Assembly: GCF_933775445.1 (NCBI RefSeq)
Contig: NC_065874.1
Span: forward strand, 25,118,501 to 25,182,500
Direction of reading: 5' to 3'
DNA length: 64,000 bases
DNA from: Argentina anserina
Lineage: Eukaryota; Streptophyta; Magnoliopsida; Rosales; Rosaceae
The notes below the pieces were generated by a model. That model had not been told where the DNA came from. It saw only the letters and a list, made by a program, of their open reading frames with translations, and made no database searches. The translations under genes and the position numbers were made by a program. Shown in pieces: positions 12,466 through 23,366 of this stretch; position 1 is the first letter of the stretch; every line of letters starts with the position of its first letter.

Positions 12466-12570
12466 TTGCCGTGTCGACGCCGTGTCGGGATTTAGGTTTT
12501 TAAGATTTGCCGTGTCGCGGTGTCGCGCCGTGTCGGTGTCGCGGTGTCAGTGTCGGTGTCGGTGCTACAT
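12466..12570. repeat. GTGTCGG-rich repeat, probable end of another hAT-type element
   Basis: About 100 bp of CGTGTCG/GTGTCGCGGTGTCGG repeats ending GTGTCGGTGCTACATAGG, following a TA-rich tract (12409-12460). In reverse complement this starts with CTATGTAGCACCGACACCG, the kind of repeat-rich terminus seen on plant hAT-like elements. A matching opposite end was not found. Confidence 0.4.
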
Positions 12571-12666
12571 AGGTATTACTTGTTGCAATTCATTTGTTTC
12601 TGATCCGTTAATCCGTTTAATTTGATTGTTGATTAGAGTCTAATATGCATGTTAATTACGACGTAC

Positions 12667-13330
12667 AGAGTCCTGAGGTTGCTACAGTCGGGCCGTTTGG
12701 AATATTGAATCAGCGAGGCGAACCCTTTGATGATGGAATACGCTCAGCAGTGAGAGGTCTGGTTATATGCTATTTTCCAGGGAATACAATTCGATCAGTA
12801 CGTTCAGTTTGAATATGACAACGACTGAATCTCAGTTTGGTCAGGCAAGCATGGTATAAATAAATTTATGGATACCATACTAGGGATCGTTCGCGGAACA
12901 GAAGAAAGAAAAAATGTAACTGATAATAATAAGCTTACGTGAAATTCACCGATTCCTAAACACTGCTTAATTGACGTATAGTTATAATTTGATGACTGGT
13001 TTATGCAGATTAGGTTCAATTATCCCGATGAATTTTTTACATCAGTTTATGGATCTTATATGAATGGCTGGAGCGGGAGCGGTAGTTATATCATTTCGCT
13101 TACCTTCAACACCAACAGAAGAACTTTCGGACCCTTTGGATCTCCTGAACATTGCAACGCCACAGGCTCTTTTACAATTCATGATCCCGGAAGTAAAATT
13201 GTTGGAAACTAAATGTTTTAACACGTCCATGTATTGGACTTTGGTGAACGTGGCAGATTCTTAATCCATCAAAGTGTCTATATCCACCTGGACGTCCTTC
13301 TCAAACCAAACTCAAGAAAGATGACAGACC
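12667..13330 (+). pseudogene. Jacalin-related lectin pseudogene
   Basis: A mannose/galactose-binding jacalin fold is recognisable in pieces. First exon from about 12671: VGPFGILNQRGEPFDDG (the GP-GG-G-PWDDG start of the domain), then a frameshift around 12800 into VQFEYDND, an in-frame stop and SVWSGKHG. An intron with acceptor CAG at about 13006-13008 precedes FNYPDEFFTSVYGSYMNGWS and LTFNTNRRTFGPFGSPEH, ending SFTIHDPGSKIVGN and a stop at 13210-13212. The usual final strand (FHGR-G-WYLDAIGVY) is absent or scrambled. At least one frameshift and two stops make it non-functional. It rides between the two hAT copies, so it is passenger DNA. Confidence 0.82.
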
Positions 13331-13928
13331 CCAAATCCAGAATCATTTCACAGTTAAAGATACTCAAGTTAATTAGCGGAAACAATGGAAACAACAATGG
13401 AGCTTTTTATTTGGGCGACACAGGAATATGAAAGCAAAGTATTATATCACGGAAGCACACATTGCCAATGTTTTCAAGGAAAATTCTGTTTTCAAAGACG
13501 AAAGTGATGACGATCGAAAGGTGATCGACTAGGTGCCTCACACGCAAGATGAGTGTACGTATATGAATAAGGTGCTGAGGCAACCATTTCCAATTACAAT
13601 TAGTAGGTACAATGATACATTGCATTCACAAATTCTCATATCTTAGCACTATACATCACATTTTCGCAAATAGTAGCTTCGTACGTGGAAGAGGATCAGA
13701 ATTGAAAAGCTTGTACGTGGTTCTACTGAAAAAATAATGTTACGAATTGAAGATCATTAAATAGTGAAATTAACGTAACTACTACTTTATTGGCGTTGAA
13801 TTTTCGATACTGCCCTAATTTCCCAAATTTGTAAATTTTTTAATGGTACCTGAGGTATGGCTAGTTTGACATTGATACCTAATGTTTCAAACATGACAAT
13901 TAGATTTTATATGACACTTTAATACTTA

Positions 13929-14894
13929 CGCCATCTCCAACCCAAAAAGCTAAAAACAACCTCAGGGATAACAAATTTGTCTTGAAAAGTTAAACTATTC
14001 ATTAATGTGACATCAACCGTCTCCAACCCGTTAGGGCTAAATTTTTAACCATAAATACTATTTTCATATTTCAATATGTTATTATATGTTTAAGTATTAT
14101 AATTTTGTATTAGATTCTTATTTTAAGTAAATAAGTTATTGTTATAATTATAAAATTAGTTCTGACATTTTAATTATATATTTTAATTGAAATTATTCTA
14201 ACGTCTCACTTTCAAATTTTAGATGATATATCATTCAACCATTTTTAACGTAATAATATATATTAACAAAAAAAAACTGAAGCAATCACATTGAGATGAG
14301 AAGATAAAAATAAAGCAATAAATAAATCAAGTGTTTTGTTATATGTTCATATTAGACTATTTTGTTTAATCCATTCAAGTAGGCACCATGCATAGTTTTA
14401 ATCATCAAAATTAAAATTAATCATATTAATCATCAAGATTAAAATTTATTTCATTAATCAATTAAAATTAAAATTAATTTTAATAATCATCAAAATTAAA
14501 ATTAATTGTATTAATTATCAAAATTGTAATTGTATAAATCAACAAAAAATAAAATTAATTTTACTAATTATTGAAATAAAAATAATTATACTAATCATCA
14601 TCAAAATTAAAATTAATTATAGTAATCATCAAAATTAAAATTCATTGTATTAATAAAAATATTAAAATTAATTATAGTTAATGAAATGTGGGAGACCTAT
14701 TGAATAAACAAATGAGAATAAAAACTCACTCAAATGGCTAAAATGTTTTAGCCCTTAACAATGTCTTTTAGCCCTCAACTAATGCATTTTAGCCCTCAAC
14801 TAATGCATTTTAGCCCTTAACTTAAGGGGGTTAGAGATGAAGAGGGCTAAATGAAAGCATTTTAGCCCTTAACTTGGGTGGGTTTGAGATGGCC
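13929..14894. mobile_element. Tourist-like (PIF/Harbinger-type) MITE
   Basis: About 966 bp with imperfect inverted ends: left CGCCATCTCCAACCC, right (reverse complement) GGCCATCTCAAACCC, flanked by TTA on the left and TAA on the right, compatible with the TWA targets of this superfamily. Inside are an AT-rich tract made of AAAATTAAAATTAAT units (about 14395-14690) and tandem copies of a roughly 23-bp unit containing CATTTTAGCCCT (about 14745-14875). It has no coding capacity. Confidence 0.65.
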
Positions 14895-15579
14895 TAATGT
14901 CAACTAATTGAAGGTTAAAATAGATATTAAAGTAAATATGTATAACCATATAATAAAAAAACATGAGTTTTATGTGTACTATTAATTGTTTTTTGCGTTT
15001 AAGTTAATATTTTTAGGTCATGTTGATAGCATAAGTCAGTTTTATGTTTATGAACTTTAATTGTCTCACAAATTTACTCTGTGAGGCTATATTATCAACA
15101 TAAAACATTCTTGTGAGTATTTAAATTACAAATTCTAGATTTTCTAAGTAAAAATCTAATTTTCACCTTCAATTAAAGTTTAAAATTAATTCATGTTTAT
15201 ATTCTTGCAAACAATACAAAAATGATGTATAACAAGAATTAGCCTTAAAGCCATAAAACTCTGGGCACGTTTACTTACTCAAAATAGATTTCATCAAGAA
15301 TATATGGTTAAAGAAATGAGTGATGGAATGAAATTAATATAGAGATTTTGAATTTCATCAAGCATTTACTTACTGTATGGAATTAGAATTAGGAATTGAA
15401 CTAATTCCGGTTTGATTACTAAAATAACCGTAAAAATGCAGTTATACATTTCAGTCACTCTTATTGCAAACTGTTCTATATATTGTGATACGGCCCATCC
15501 CAAATATAACCCTAAAAGAGGTTTACCGAAAATTTCGGTATGGTCTCCCTTGAAAGTAGTCAACCCAACCTGCAACAAC

Positions 15580-16271
15580 CAGTGTTCTAAAAATCGGGAT
15601 ATATCGGGGATATATCGGCGATATATTGGTGATATTTAGAAACCGATAGGATAAATGCCATATCGCCTTAATATATCGGTCAACTCAAAATATCGGGTCA
15701 ACATGCGATATATTGGGGATATATCGGTGGATTTTTGTTTCTTTTGACTTTTTTTTTCGGTGGACTTTTTTTTGGTTAACTTTTTTTTCGGGGACTTTTT
15801 TTTCGATGATTTTTTTTTCATTGACTTTTTGTTTCGATGATTTTTTTTCTTGTTACTTTTTTTTCGGTGATTTTTTTTAAGGAGACGATGTCATTTTGAG
15901 GAATTTCAACGCAAATAGTCAGAAGGTGATTTATGAAGATGATTTTATCTCAGAAGATGAGGATGAAGATAATGAAGAATATGAGTTTGATTTTGATTCT
16001 GATGATGAGAGAGTTTATAATGCATGAATTCATAATCAATATCTCAATCTATCTTTTGTGCACCTATTTTTGTTCAATTAGTACTTAGTAGTTAATATTA
16101 TTTGGTATATTTTGAATATTTTGAAGTATATGTTTATAAATATATTAAATTTAAATTAAAAATTAACAAAAATGATAAATCCGATATAATCCGATATATC
16201 TCGATATATCCCCGTTATATCCTTATTTTACAAAACCGATACGATGCCGATAACCGATATTTAGACCATTG
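15580..16271. mobile_element. Non-autonomous hAT-like element, copy B (right)
   Basis: 692 bp, ends CAGTGTTCTAAAAATCGG and, inversely, CAATGGTCTAAATATCGG, again with GATATATCGG arrays near both ends. Between about 15880 and 16026 it keeps an acidic reading-frame tail (FDFDSDDERVYNA then stop) that resembles the C-terminal tail of a hAT transposase, so the family probably arose by internal deletion of a coding element. A TTTTTTTTCGGTGACTTTTT-type tract lies just before it. Confidence 0.78.
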
Positions 16272-16470
16272 GTTACAATGATGGAGCCTCTGACATTGAA
16301 GGATCTTCAAAGTTTAGATGGCGAGTTGATCCTTGAGATCTTGATCGGACAGTATCCTATCAAATATACGTATGACGATATTAGTTTTATTATGAAATGA
16401 GAAAATATTAGTAATATATAAACTAGGATTAGAAAGTTACAAACCTGTGAGTGCATGATTGAGTAATTGC

Positions 16471-19400
16471 CTAACGTCGGGGAAATAACTTGGTAACCAA
16501 GCGCTTGGTTAGGAATGGTTTGAGAACTAGAAGCCCCAACTTGGTAAACATGTGGGCTTGGTTAGGAATGGTTTGAGAACTAGAAGCCCCAACTTGGTAA
16601 ACATGTGGTTGTAAAGGGTTGACTTGAGCAAAAGAAGCTAGTGACAATAATTCGTATGAAAATTTTGTAGATATGGCTGGAACACTAGAAGTTGTAGGAA
16701 TACCTGGACATAAGAATCTTCTGATGTCCTTCATAACCAATTCGAGATGGTTCCTGTACATTCATAAACCAATGTCAAATACATTATCTTTCAATTTTGA
16801 ATGAACTTTGAATAGTTGTAAAATTCACCTAGCTATATGGCAAATATGGATTCGAAGGGCCAACAATCTCGTGTCCATTTGAGTTGGATTCTTAAATAAC
16901 TGCGGTTTGGGAATAATTAGTGTGATTTTAATAGATGAAGCGCATAAGAAGAAAATTATACATGTATATAAATTATGAACTAACCTTTTTTTTTTGGATG
17001 AGCCTCTTCTTTTCTTTGGTACTGATGCAGTGTTCTCTTCATCTAGTGCTGCATTTTGTTCTTTTTGCCTGGACTACTCACTCTTTTTTCTTTGATTTTT
17101 AGAACCTAAGACATTATTTCATTTTCCCTTATTCTGAGGTTTACGTTTCTTCAATGGATCTCTAAAACCAAATTTGCATTATTTTCATGCATTTCATTGT
17201 TAAAGTCCAAATCACAATTTGTTCCATCATGTCCCATTCCGGCCTGCAAGGTACCATCTAACACTGCCTCCAAGTCTATCAATTTAGACTCAACCATAGT
17301 GCATGTTTTCTTGTATATTGAACCCTTCACTACAACTCTCTGTGCTATTTGAGATAAGTGACTTTATTGAATAATGGAAGATGAGCTAGGAGCACTTACA
17401 TTTACCTCAGTTGACTCTAAACCACGCCTAGCATCATATCTCCATCTCTTTAGGTAATATTCAAATGGTAACGAAGACACAGCCAACTCACGAAATAGTT
17501 TCAATGCATGTGAGCAAAGAATCCCTTCAAATTTAAATCTGTTGCAGCTGTATATAATCAAATCATTTGTAGGATAATATGTAATTGACCTTCTCAAACA
17601 TGGATTGCCCGGTCTTTCCACCACATATGTTTGTGTAATGCCATCATCACTTTCTAACTCCAATTTCAAATCCAAGCATCTTTTGTACTCACCTTGAAAG
17701 AGATAGAAAATATTTTTTGTGTACCTATTTGCTGCTTCTACCTCCACTTTCCAATTTGATAAAAAGATACGCTTTGTTTGTGAAGTTGCAACCTCTGCAA
17801 GTCTCTCTTTTTCTCTTCGATCATCTAGTGCTAGTTCATATTGTTGGATCCACTCGCGAAGATAAAGATTCCTATAAAAGATTTTTTTTTAAGAATTTAT
17901 TTATGTTTTCACTTCTTAATGTTGTTGGCATGCCTACAAAACAAACAGTTAAACTTGCTTTAATAACAAAAACCTGTTTGAAAACATAATGATATAATAA
18001 TCACACTATCAAGTGATAAGAATCAGTGTCAAAAACAATTTATATATATTAATATATATACCTGCACAAAATGGGATCGTCCTTAGACTTGTGCCCATTT
18101 TTCACGTTACTCATACAAGTTCTGTAACCAAGAGTTATCATTCAAGCCATAATTTTCGACTAATGAGTTTCAACTTGACTTGAATTCGTTAATGGTCTCT
18201 GGATCATACACACAACTTCTGAAATCTTGTGAGAATGTCGAGAACTCTTGAAAGACATGACTTAAATGTTTTGATGCATTTTGAAAGATGTGCCACAAGC
18301 AAAGACGGTGATGAGAATCAGGAAATACTTCCCTAGGCAGTTGAGATTGATGCAGCTTGGTCTGTAAATATGGTCTTCGGTTTCTTTCCTGCCATAGCTT
18401 GTACGAAAACTTCAAACAACCATGTACATGCATATCTGGTCTCGCCATCTAATAATCCACACCCATATAGGATAGTTTGACCATGATGATTAATACCAAT
18501 TATTGGAGCACAAACCATTTCATAGTTGTTAGTTTTGAATGTTGTATCAAAGGCAACAACATCACCAAATAGGGCATAATCTTGTCTTGATTTCCCATCA
18601 CAATAGAAAACACCCCAAATCTCATTCTCCTCATTCGTTCGAATTTCATAGAAAAAGGACACGTTCTCACTTTTCTTTTTCTTGAAATAAGCAAGCAAGT
18701 TATTCGCATCACCCTTTTGCAGCAACGTTGCCCGCTTTCTTTGAATGAAGTTGTTGCAATTTGTTTGAGTAAAATTTAGATTTTGGTGCCCGTTTGCTTC
18801 AACAATCATGTACCTGTAAATTTATGATGGCTTGAACCCAACATTGCTCATCTGATTCATGAATCCACCTTGAGAAGTCTCTATGTTTCGATGTGATCTT
18901 AAAGCATGTGAAAGTGATGGAGAAACTACATCATGGTTATGTTCATAATGAAATGTTGTCACATCAAACTTTCCATCTTCTTGAAGCCTAATATCAAGTT
19001 GTGCCTTGCATCCACATCTTCGGTCGTCTCTTTTTCTTGTTAGTGTGTTTTTTTTCTTATAGAAATCTTCACGAGAGCAAGTATATAATCTTTTCCATAC
19101 TAAACCACTTTTATTTTTATTGACTCTCTGCTTTCTCACACTAAACCCAATAGTTTTAGCATAAGAATTGTAAAAAACATATGCATCTTCCTCAGTGTCA
19201 AACATCATACCAAGAGCTGGAACAACAATAGGTTCTTCAATATCTTTTGGAGGTTCCTCATTACTTTCACCGAAAGTAGTGGCATTGTCATCTCTCGTTT
19301 GCTCATCATTGTTCATCATACCCAAACTTTCTGAATACAAATCTGACTGTGCATAATCCATTGTTTCATCAAGATTACCAAAATCATGAGCACAAATTTC

Positions 19401-19472
19401 TCCCTCTAAAAATTCCATATTGCGCAATATATAATAAGCAATTTCTGCATAATATATCATAAGAAACCACAA
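16471..19472 (-). pseudogene. FAR1-type MULE transposase, decayed
   Basis: Would cut and integrate the MULE. Reading on the minus strand: an N-terminal FAR1 WRKY-GCM1-like zinc-finger region (19472-18822) with GMMFDTEEDAYVFYNSYAK, a Cys in YTCSRE, RRCGCKAQL and FHYEHNH; a nonsense TAA at 18822-18824; then the same frame runs through the MULE core (18809-18333) with VVAFDTTFKTN and ENEIWGVFY. A two-base loss near 18337 shifts into REVFPDSHHRLCLWHIFQN. Further stops follow near 18170-18100. After a probable intron, 17872-17364 has YELALDDRREKERL and the SWIM finger CNRFKFEGILCSHALKLF. A basic tail (about 17150-17000) and a block at 16761-16471 complete it. At least four stops or shifts make it non-functional. 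Compared with the host FAR1/FHY3 family it lies inside long TIRs, so it is the element's own gene. Confidence 0.9.
16504..16609. repeat. 53-bp tandem duplication in the transposase tail
   Basis: Two adjacent 53-bp copies (16504-16556 and 16557-16609), nearly identical, beginning CTTGGTTAGGAATGG. As 53 is not a multiple of three, the second copy is read in another frame, so the duplication itself shifts the downstream part of the MULE transposase tail. Confidence 0.85.
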
Positions 19473-19884
19473 GATGAGTCATAATCGAGTACGTATTAGT
19501 ATAATACAGTGCAGTTCTATATTTGATATAGTTATACTGAGCTACAAAGATACTAGTTTATGGCATATATACTTTATACATAATTGATAATTAAGTCGAA
19601 GATGCATATACAATGAATATGGAAGGAAACGAAAAACAGAAACAGAAACGAAATAAACTTTCATATAATAACTATAAGTGGAGAAGGCAGAAACCTTGGC
19701 TACTATTCCAAGTACTGCATCTAGAGTTCATACCTTGTTCACGCAAGCTAACAAAAGGAAAGATTGTGAGGAGGAGAAGGCAGAAACCCAAACATTTTTT
19801 CTTATGTTCTAATTTGCAGAACTCGACTTGGAGACGGAAGGAGACTCCAACAAATTGGAGAAGGCAGAAAGAGTAAACATTGTT

Positions 19885-20009
19885 TCCAATAAATTAAATT
19901 AATAAAAGTAACCATGGTTAGTGTGGTTAAGTTAGATGAGACACGTGTTGCATAGATAACTAGGTGGGGATGAAAGTGGGAAAATAAGGTGGGGAGCAAA
20001 TTTGCTCTC
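19885..20009 (-). repeat. Right terminal inverted repeat of the MULE
   Basis: Partner of the left repeat. Followed by TCTTAAACC at 20010-20018, identical to the left flank. Conserved landmarks are ACCATGGTTAGTGTGG, ACACGTGTT, AAAATAAGGTGGGG and AGCAAATTTGCT. The inner limit is approximate. Confidence 0.88.
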
Positions 20010-20018
20010 TCTTAAACC

Positions 20019-21002
20019 CTCTTGGCATCAGTTTTCTTTTGCTTACTTTCCCTGTCGACCCCACTAACTCACCACTCACTCTCTCTCTCTGGGTTTCTTC
20101 TCGAGATTTAAGTTTGGAGGAGTGGAGGGACAAAGCAGATTTTATCAGATGAAAGATAGAAGAAGCACATTTTTTGCTTCACCCATTGTTTGTTTTTGTC
20201 CTTAGCCCTTGTAACCAGTTCAAAACACAATCTAGCATTGTACTTTGCCGGATCATGGATTTTAGGACGATGTTGAACTTCCCCATGGCCGAACTCCTCT
20301 CCATCACTCCATTACCGGCTCTAGCTTCACCCCGAATTTAAATGAGAACGACTCCAATTTCATTAGAAAATCAAATCTGCAATTCATCTCCGCACGACGG
20401 TGATCAAAGTAGGTGTTTTGGAGAGTTTCAAATGAAGATGGAGGCAACCGTTGTTGCCGGAATTGAAGAGAGAGAAATGATTAAATAAAAAGGTTAAAAC
20501 AGAAAACTAACACACTATTAATTTAAGGGAAAATTATAAAATAATATCATTTCCCATCTTATATTAGAAAAAAACTCATGACTTATTTTTCAATTATAAA
20601 AAAAGTCATCTCATTTCATAGAAAATTAAAAATAGTCAACAATTCTTAAATAAAATTAGAAAATAATCACTTTTTAAATAATTTTCGGACTGTTTATCAT
20701 TTCTTACACTCTTTTCCAGCTATAACTTTGTCGTCCAGTGATAGATTTTAAGTGTGTTGCTACTATTGGAAAGATATCTCTCCTCTCTTTTATTTGATAT
20801 CATACTCACTCCGAATCGACCATCGTACAAAGCGCAGTAACCCTCGCAAGGGGTTGTCGTCGTTCATAATAGTGCTCTAAGCTATTCCTGCAAAACTGGA
20901 GCTCAAGACTCTATAATTATAGTTATTCTCTTCATTATGAGTATCCTTATACTAATATCCTTTGAATTTTAGCATAATTTTTCTTATTTAGACATTTATC
21001 TT
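20019..21002. other. Intergenic, no gene recognised
   Basis: Continues the DNA outside the MULE. A CT-rich stretch (20080-20100) followed by short unlinked open frames might be the remains of a host 5' region, but no exon is convincing. From 20520 it is AT-rich. Confidence 0.35.
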
Positions 21003-21140
21003 GACATGTCACACTACCTGTCACACTACCTATCATACTACATGTCACACATCTTGGCGCAAAACAATGTTTAGGGTTTAGTTTTAGCATTTTGGGTTTA
21101 GGGTTTAAGGTTTAGCGTCACACTACCTGTTACACTGCTT
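21003..21140 (+). repeat. TCACACTACCTGTCA repeats with telomere-like tract
   Basis: Four degenerate copies of (C/A)TGTCACACTACCTGTC lie at 21003-21050 and again about 21116-21135. Between them, 21071-21112, are TTTAGGGTTTAG/TTGGGTTTAGGG units resembling the plant telomere repeat TTTAGGG but degenerate. Inverted copies of the same TCACACTACC motif appear at about 22910-23040. Confidence 0.65.
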
Positions 21141-21399
21141 TTCTGTGATTGTTGTGACAAGAAGAAATGCGAAAGGAAGAAGAATAATAATAATTAGAAA
21201 TAACGAACTTTTCTCTATAGTTATGTGATTTTGAACTTCTCAAATCAACTCATACGATCCAAATATCGACATTAATGTTGTCGTATAGAACACCACCTGA
21301 TGAATCGTTTTAAGACAATAAATAAAATCATGTAGGAGATAGTATAGTGGTTAGTAAAGGTTATCGTTATAGGCCAGGGATTGAGGGTACTCTACAATA

Positions 21400-22794
21400 T
21401 AGAGCATTAGTAAATAATATCTACAGTATTCACACACACATATATATATATAAGAGGTTTAAAAGAGTTGACGTTTGTTTCTAAATTCCTATGAAAACAA
21501 ATATAATTATATACAGGTGATCATCCTTATTGCACACACACACAAAACATGAAAATCACATACTCATGTTCTCTCAATTCTAGCAAAACAAAGCATGCAT
21601 ATAACATAATCAAATCAACTCCTTAGATGAAAACAGCCCTCCGTAGCCAAGTAAGCATCTAATTTCTTCCAAATTTTCCTAAGTATTAGCCCAACACAGC
21701 CAAAACACAAAGAAATATTTCATGCAAAAACAATCATGCGCAGTCAAGTTATTACATGAATCATTAAGCATGAAGAACAAAGTTGAACATGTAAATATAG
21801 GAGTATAGCCCTACGCAGCTAAATACCCTATACTAACATACTATCTATGACCCTCTACCAATTAACTCATGTTAACCCTACGCAGTCCAAACATAAGCCA
21901 TGTTACATAGTATTAAGCATCAGAATCATAGATATACAATTTTGAACATACATGAATCATATTATTAGAAAATCATATGATAACATAAGAATAATAAAAC
22001 ACACACATAGATTAATAATCTAAATAAAACAAATAGTAGAAGAACAAGATGAAAGACACAAAGATTGAATTAAAATAAAAAGAAGAATTCATAGAGTTAC
22101 ACTTATTATCGTCGAAACTCCGAGCACAACTACTATGATTACATAAGAGGGCAACAACCAAGGAAAAAGAAAAACATAAACAAACTATGATTATGGAGTA
22201 GAGAAAGATAGGGCAGAAGATGGAGAACTGGTGGTGCGGCAAAAAGAATGTCCCCAACTCCTTAATTAAGTCTCATGTATATAGGAAAGAAACCCTATAA
22301 AGTTGAATTAATCTTGACCCTTCTTTTAGATGATTCTAAAGTGATCCAAAGACTTGAAATCATTCATTTATATATATCCATAATTGATGCTCAGAAGCCT
22401 TAGTAAAAGCCCACTTTGTGGCTGCATCTTCTTTCCTTTCTTGACTATGATTGCTTCTCCTCGGACAGTTCGACATATGCTCAGTAAATCAAGCATAATT
22501 TCCTCCTAAAAATTGATATTATTGTGATTTTAACGGATTTGAAAACTAGACTCATAGGGCTTTCCATCGATATAGTACTCATAACTTTTATCCATGTAAA
22601 TTTCCAGCTATGATCCGTCGAAGTTGACTATTCTGCATAAGCAAAATCATGATTCCGGGTTTCATTGCTCCTTTTGGTCCTTTAAACATATACCTAAAAA
22701 CAATAAACTAAGTTAAAATTGATATTATTAAGAGAATAATTAAACTAAATGAGAGAGATAACATATTAAGAACGTCACATTATATGCTCCTGTC
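21400..22794 (-). mobile_element. Probable solo LTR, Ty3/Athila-like, minus orientation
   Basis: Read on the minus strand the unit begins TGACAGGAGCATATAATG (from 22794), then GACGTTCTTAATATGTTATC, which parallels the start of the Athila LTR at 58780 (TGATAGAAGCAC, then GACGTTCTTAACATA). A TATA-like box CCTATATACATG lies at about 22271-22282. No pol sequence adjoins, so it is likely a solo LTR. The end at lower coordinates is undefined, so the start given is approximate. Confidence 0.5.
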
Positions 22795-23040
22795 ACCACC
22801 AGTCATACAAAGCATTCATCAGCTTCACTACCAGTCACAACACCAGTCACACAAAACATTTGTCAGCTACATTATCAGTTACACCACCAGTCAAATGAAC
22901 ATTATTCTGTGACAGGTAGTGTGATTGGTAAATTGACCCCCAACCACACTTTCAGTCACACTAACATTGTTTTATGACGGGTAGTGTGTCATGTAAAGTT
23001 GTAACTGTAATGAGTAATGTGACGGGTAGTGTGACATGGA
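22795..23040 (-). repeat. Inverted counterpart of the TCACACTACC repeats
   Basis: Plus strand carries CACCACCAGTCACA-type copies (22795-22900) and then GTGACAGGTAGTGTGA, GACGGGTAGTGTG and TGACGGGTAGTGTGACATG (22912-23040), the reverse complement of the block at 21003. Together they flank about 2 kb, as subterminal repeats of a DNA element would, with the LTR inserted in the middle. No true termini found. Confidence 0.5.
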
Positions 23041-23159
23041 GATCGAAAACACATGAAGGGGTGAAGGGGTTGGAATTTGGATTTCTGATAAGCACCCAAA
23101 GAATAGCTATGGTCACCCATATTTGGATCTTCTCCAACAAAGAAGTCTAGACCTTCAAC

Positions 23160-23366
23160 ATCGCCTCCACCACTACATCTGCAAACCGCAACTCCACCCC
23201 GCCGACAATCTCACACCTCTGCCCCGCGCTGTTGCTTTGCACCTCCACCCTGCAGCTCCACCCCGCAGCTCCACTGTGTTTGCAAGCCATAAGTCTACCC
23301 CGCGCCGATGATCTCACGCCTCTACCCCGCACCTCCACCCTGCGCTGATAAACCCTGCACCTCCTC
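23160..23366. repeat. GC-rich minisatellite
   Basis: Repeated CACCTCCACCCTGC/CAGCTCCACCCCGC units. The open frames seen on both strands here are products of the repeat and not a gene. It lies about 0.8 kb before the acyl-CoA synthetase start. Confidence 0.7.

Larger units (their letters stand above)
11551..16271. mobile_element. hAT-type composite (macrotransposon-like), 4.7 kb
   Basis: The outer ends are an inverted repeat, CATTGTTCTAAATATCGG on the left and CAATGGTCTAAATATCGG on the right (reverse complement), 16 of 18 matching. They are flanked by a perfect 8-bp direct duplication GTTACAAT (11543-11550 and 16272-16279), the size typical of hAT elements. Inside, two short elements in the same orientation (11551-12141 and 15580-16271) each have their own pair of such ends, but the inner flanks (GAAGCATC, GCAACAAC) do not match each other or the outer duplication. 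So the outer ends, not the individual copies, carry the target-site signature. The 3.4 kb between holds a Q/N-rich reading-frame fragment, a jacalin pseudogene and another MITE. Confidence 0.75.
10942..20009 (-). mobile_element. Mutator-like element (MULE), 9.07 kb, with nested insertions
   Basis: Both ends carry the same terminal inverted repeat: left GGAAGCAAATTTGCTCCCC, right (reverse complement) GAGAGCAAATTTGCTCCCC. Similarity extends about 125 bp inwards (CCAC.TTATTTTCCCA, GACACGTGT/AACACGTGT, CCACACTAAC.ATGGTTA, TTATTAATTT). A perfect 9-bp duplication, TCTTAAACC, flanks it (10933-10941 and 20010-20018), as expected for Mutator elements. It encodes a decayed FAR1-type transposase on the minus strand near its right end and contains a hAT-type composite at 11551-16271 in its left half. 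The intact target duplication says the insertion itself is well preserved although its gene is dead. Confidence 0.92.

Noticed and set aside
22012..22257. 81-codon minus-strand hydrophobic frame
   Set aside because: Located downstream of a TATA-like box in a probable solo LTR; likely noncoding.
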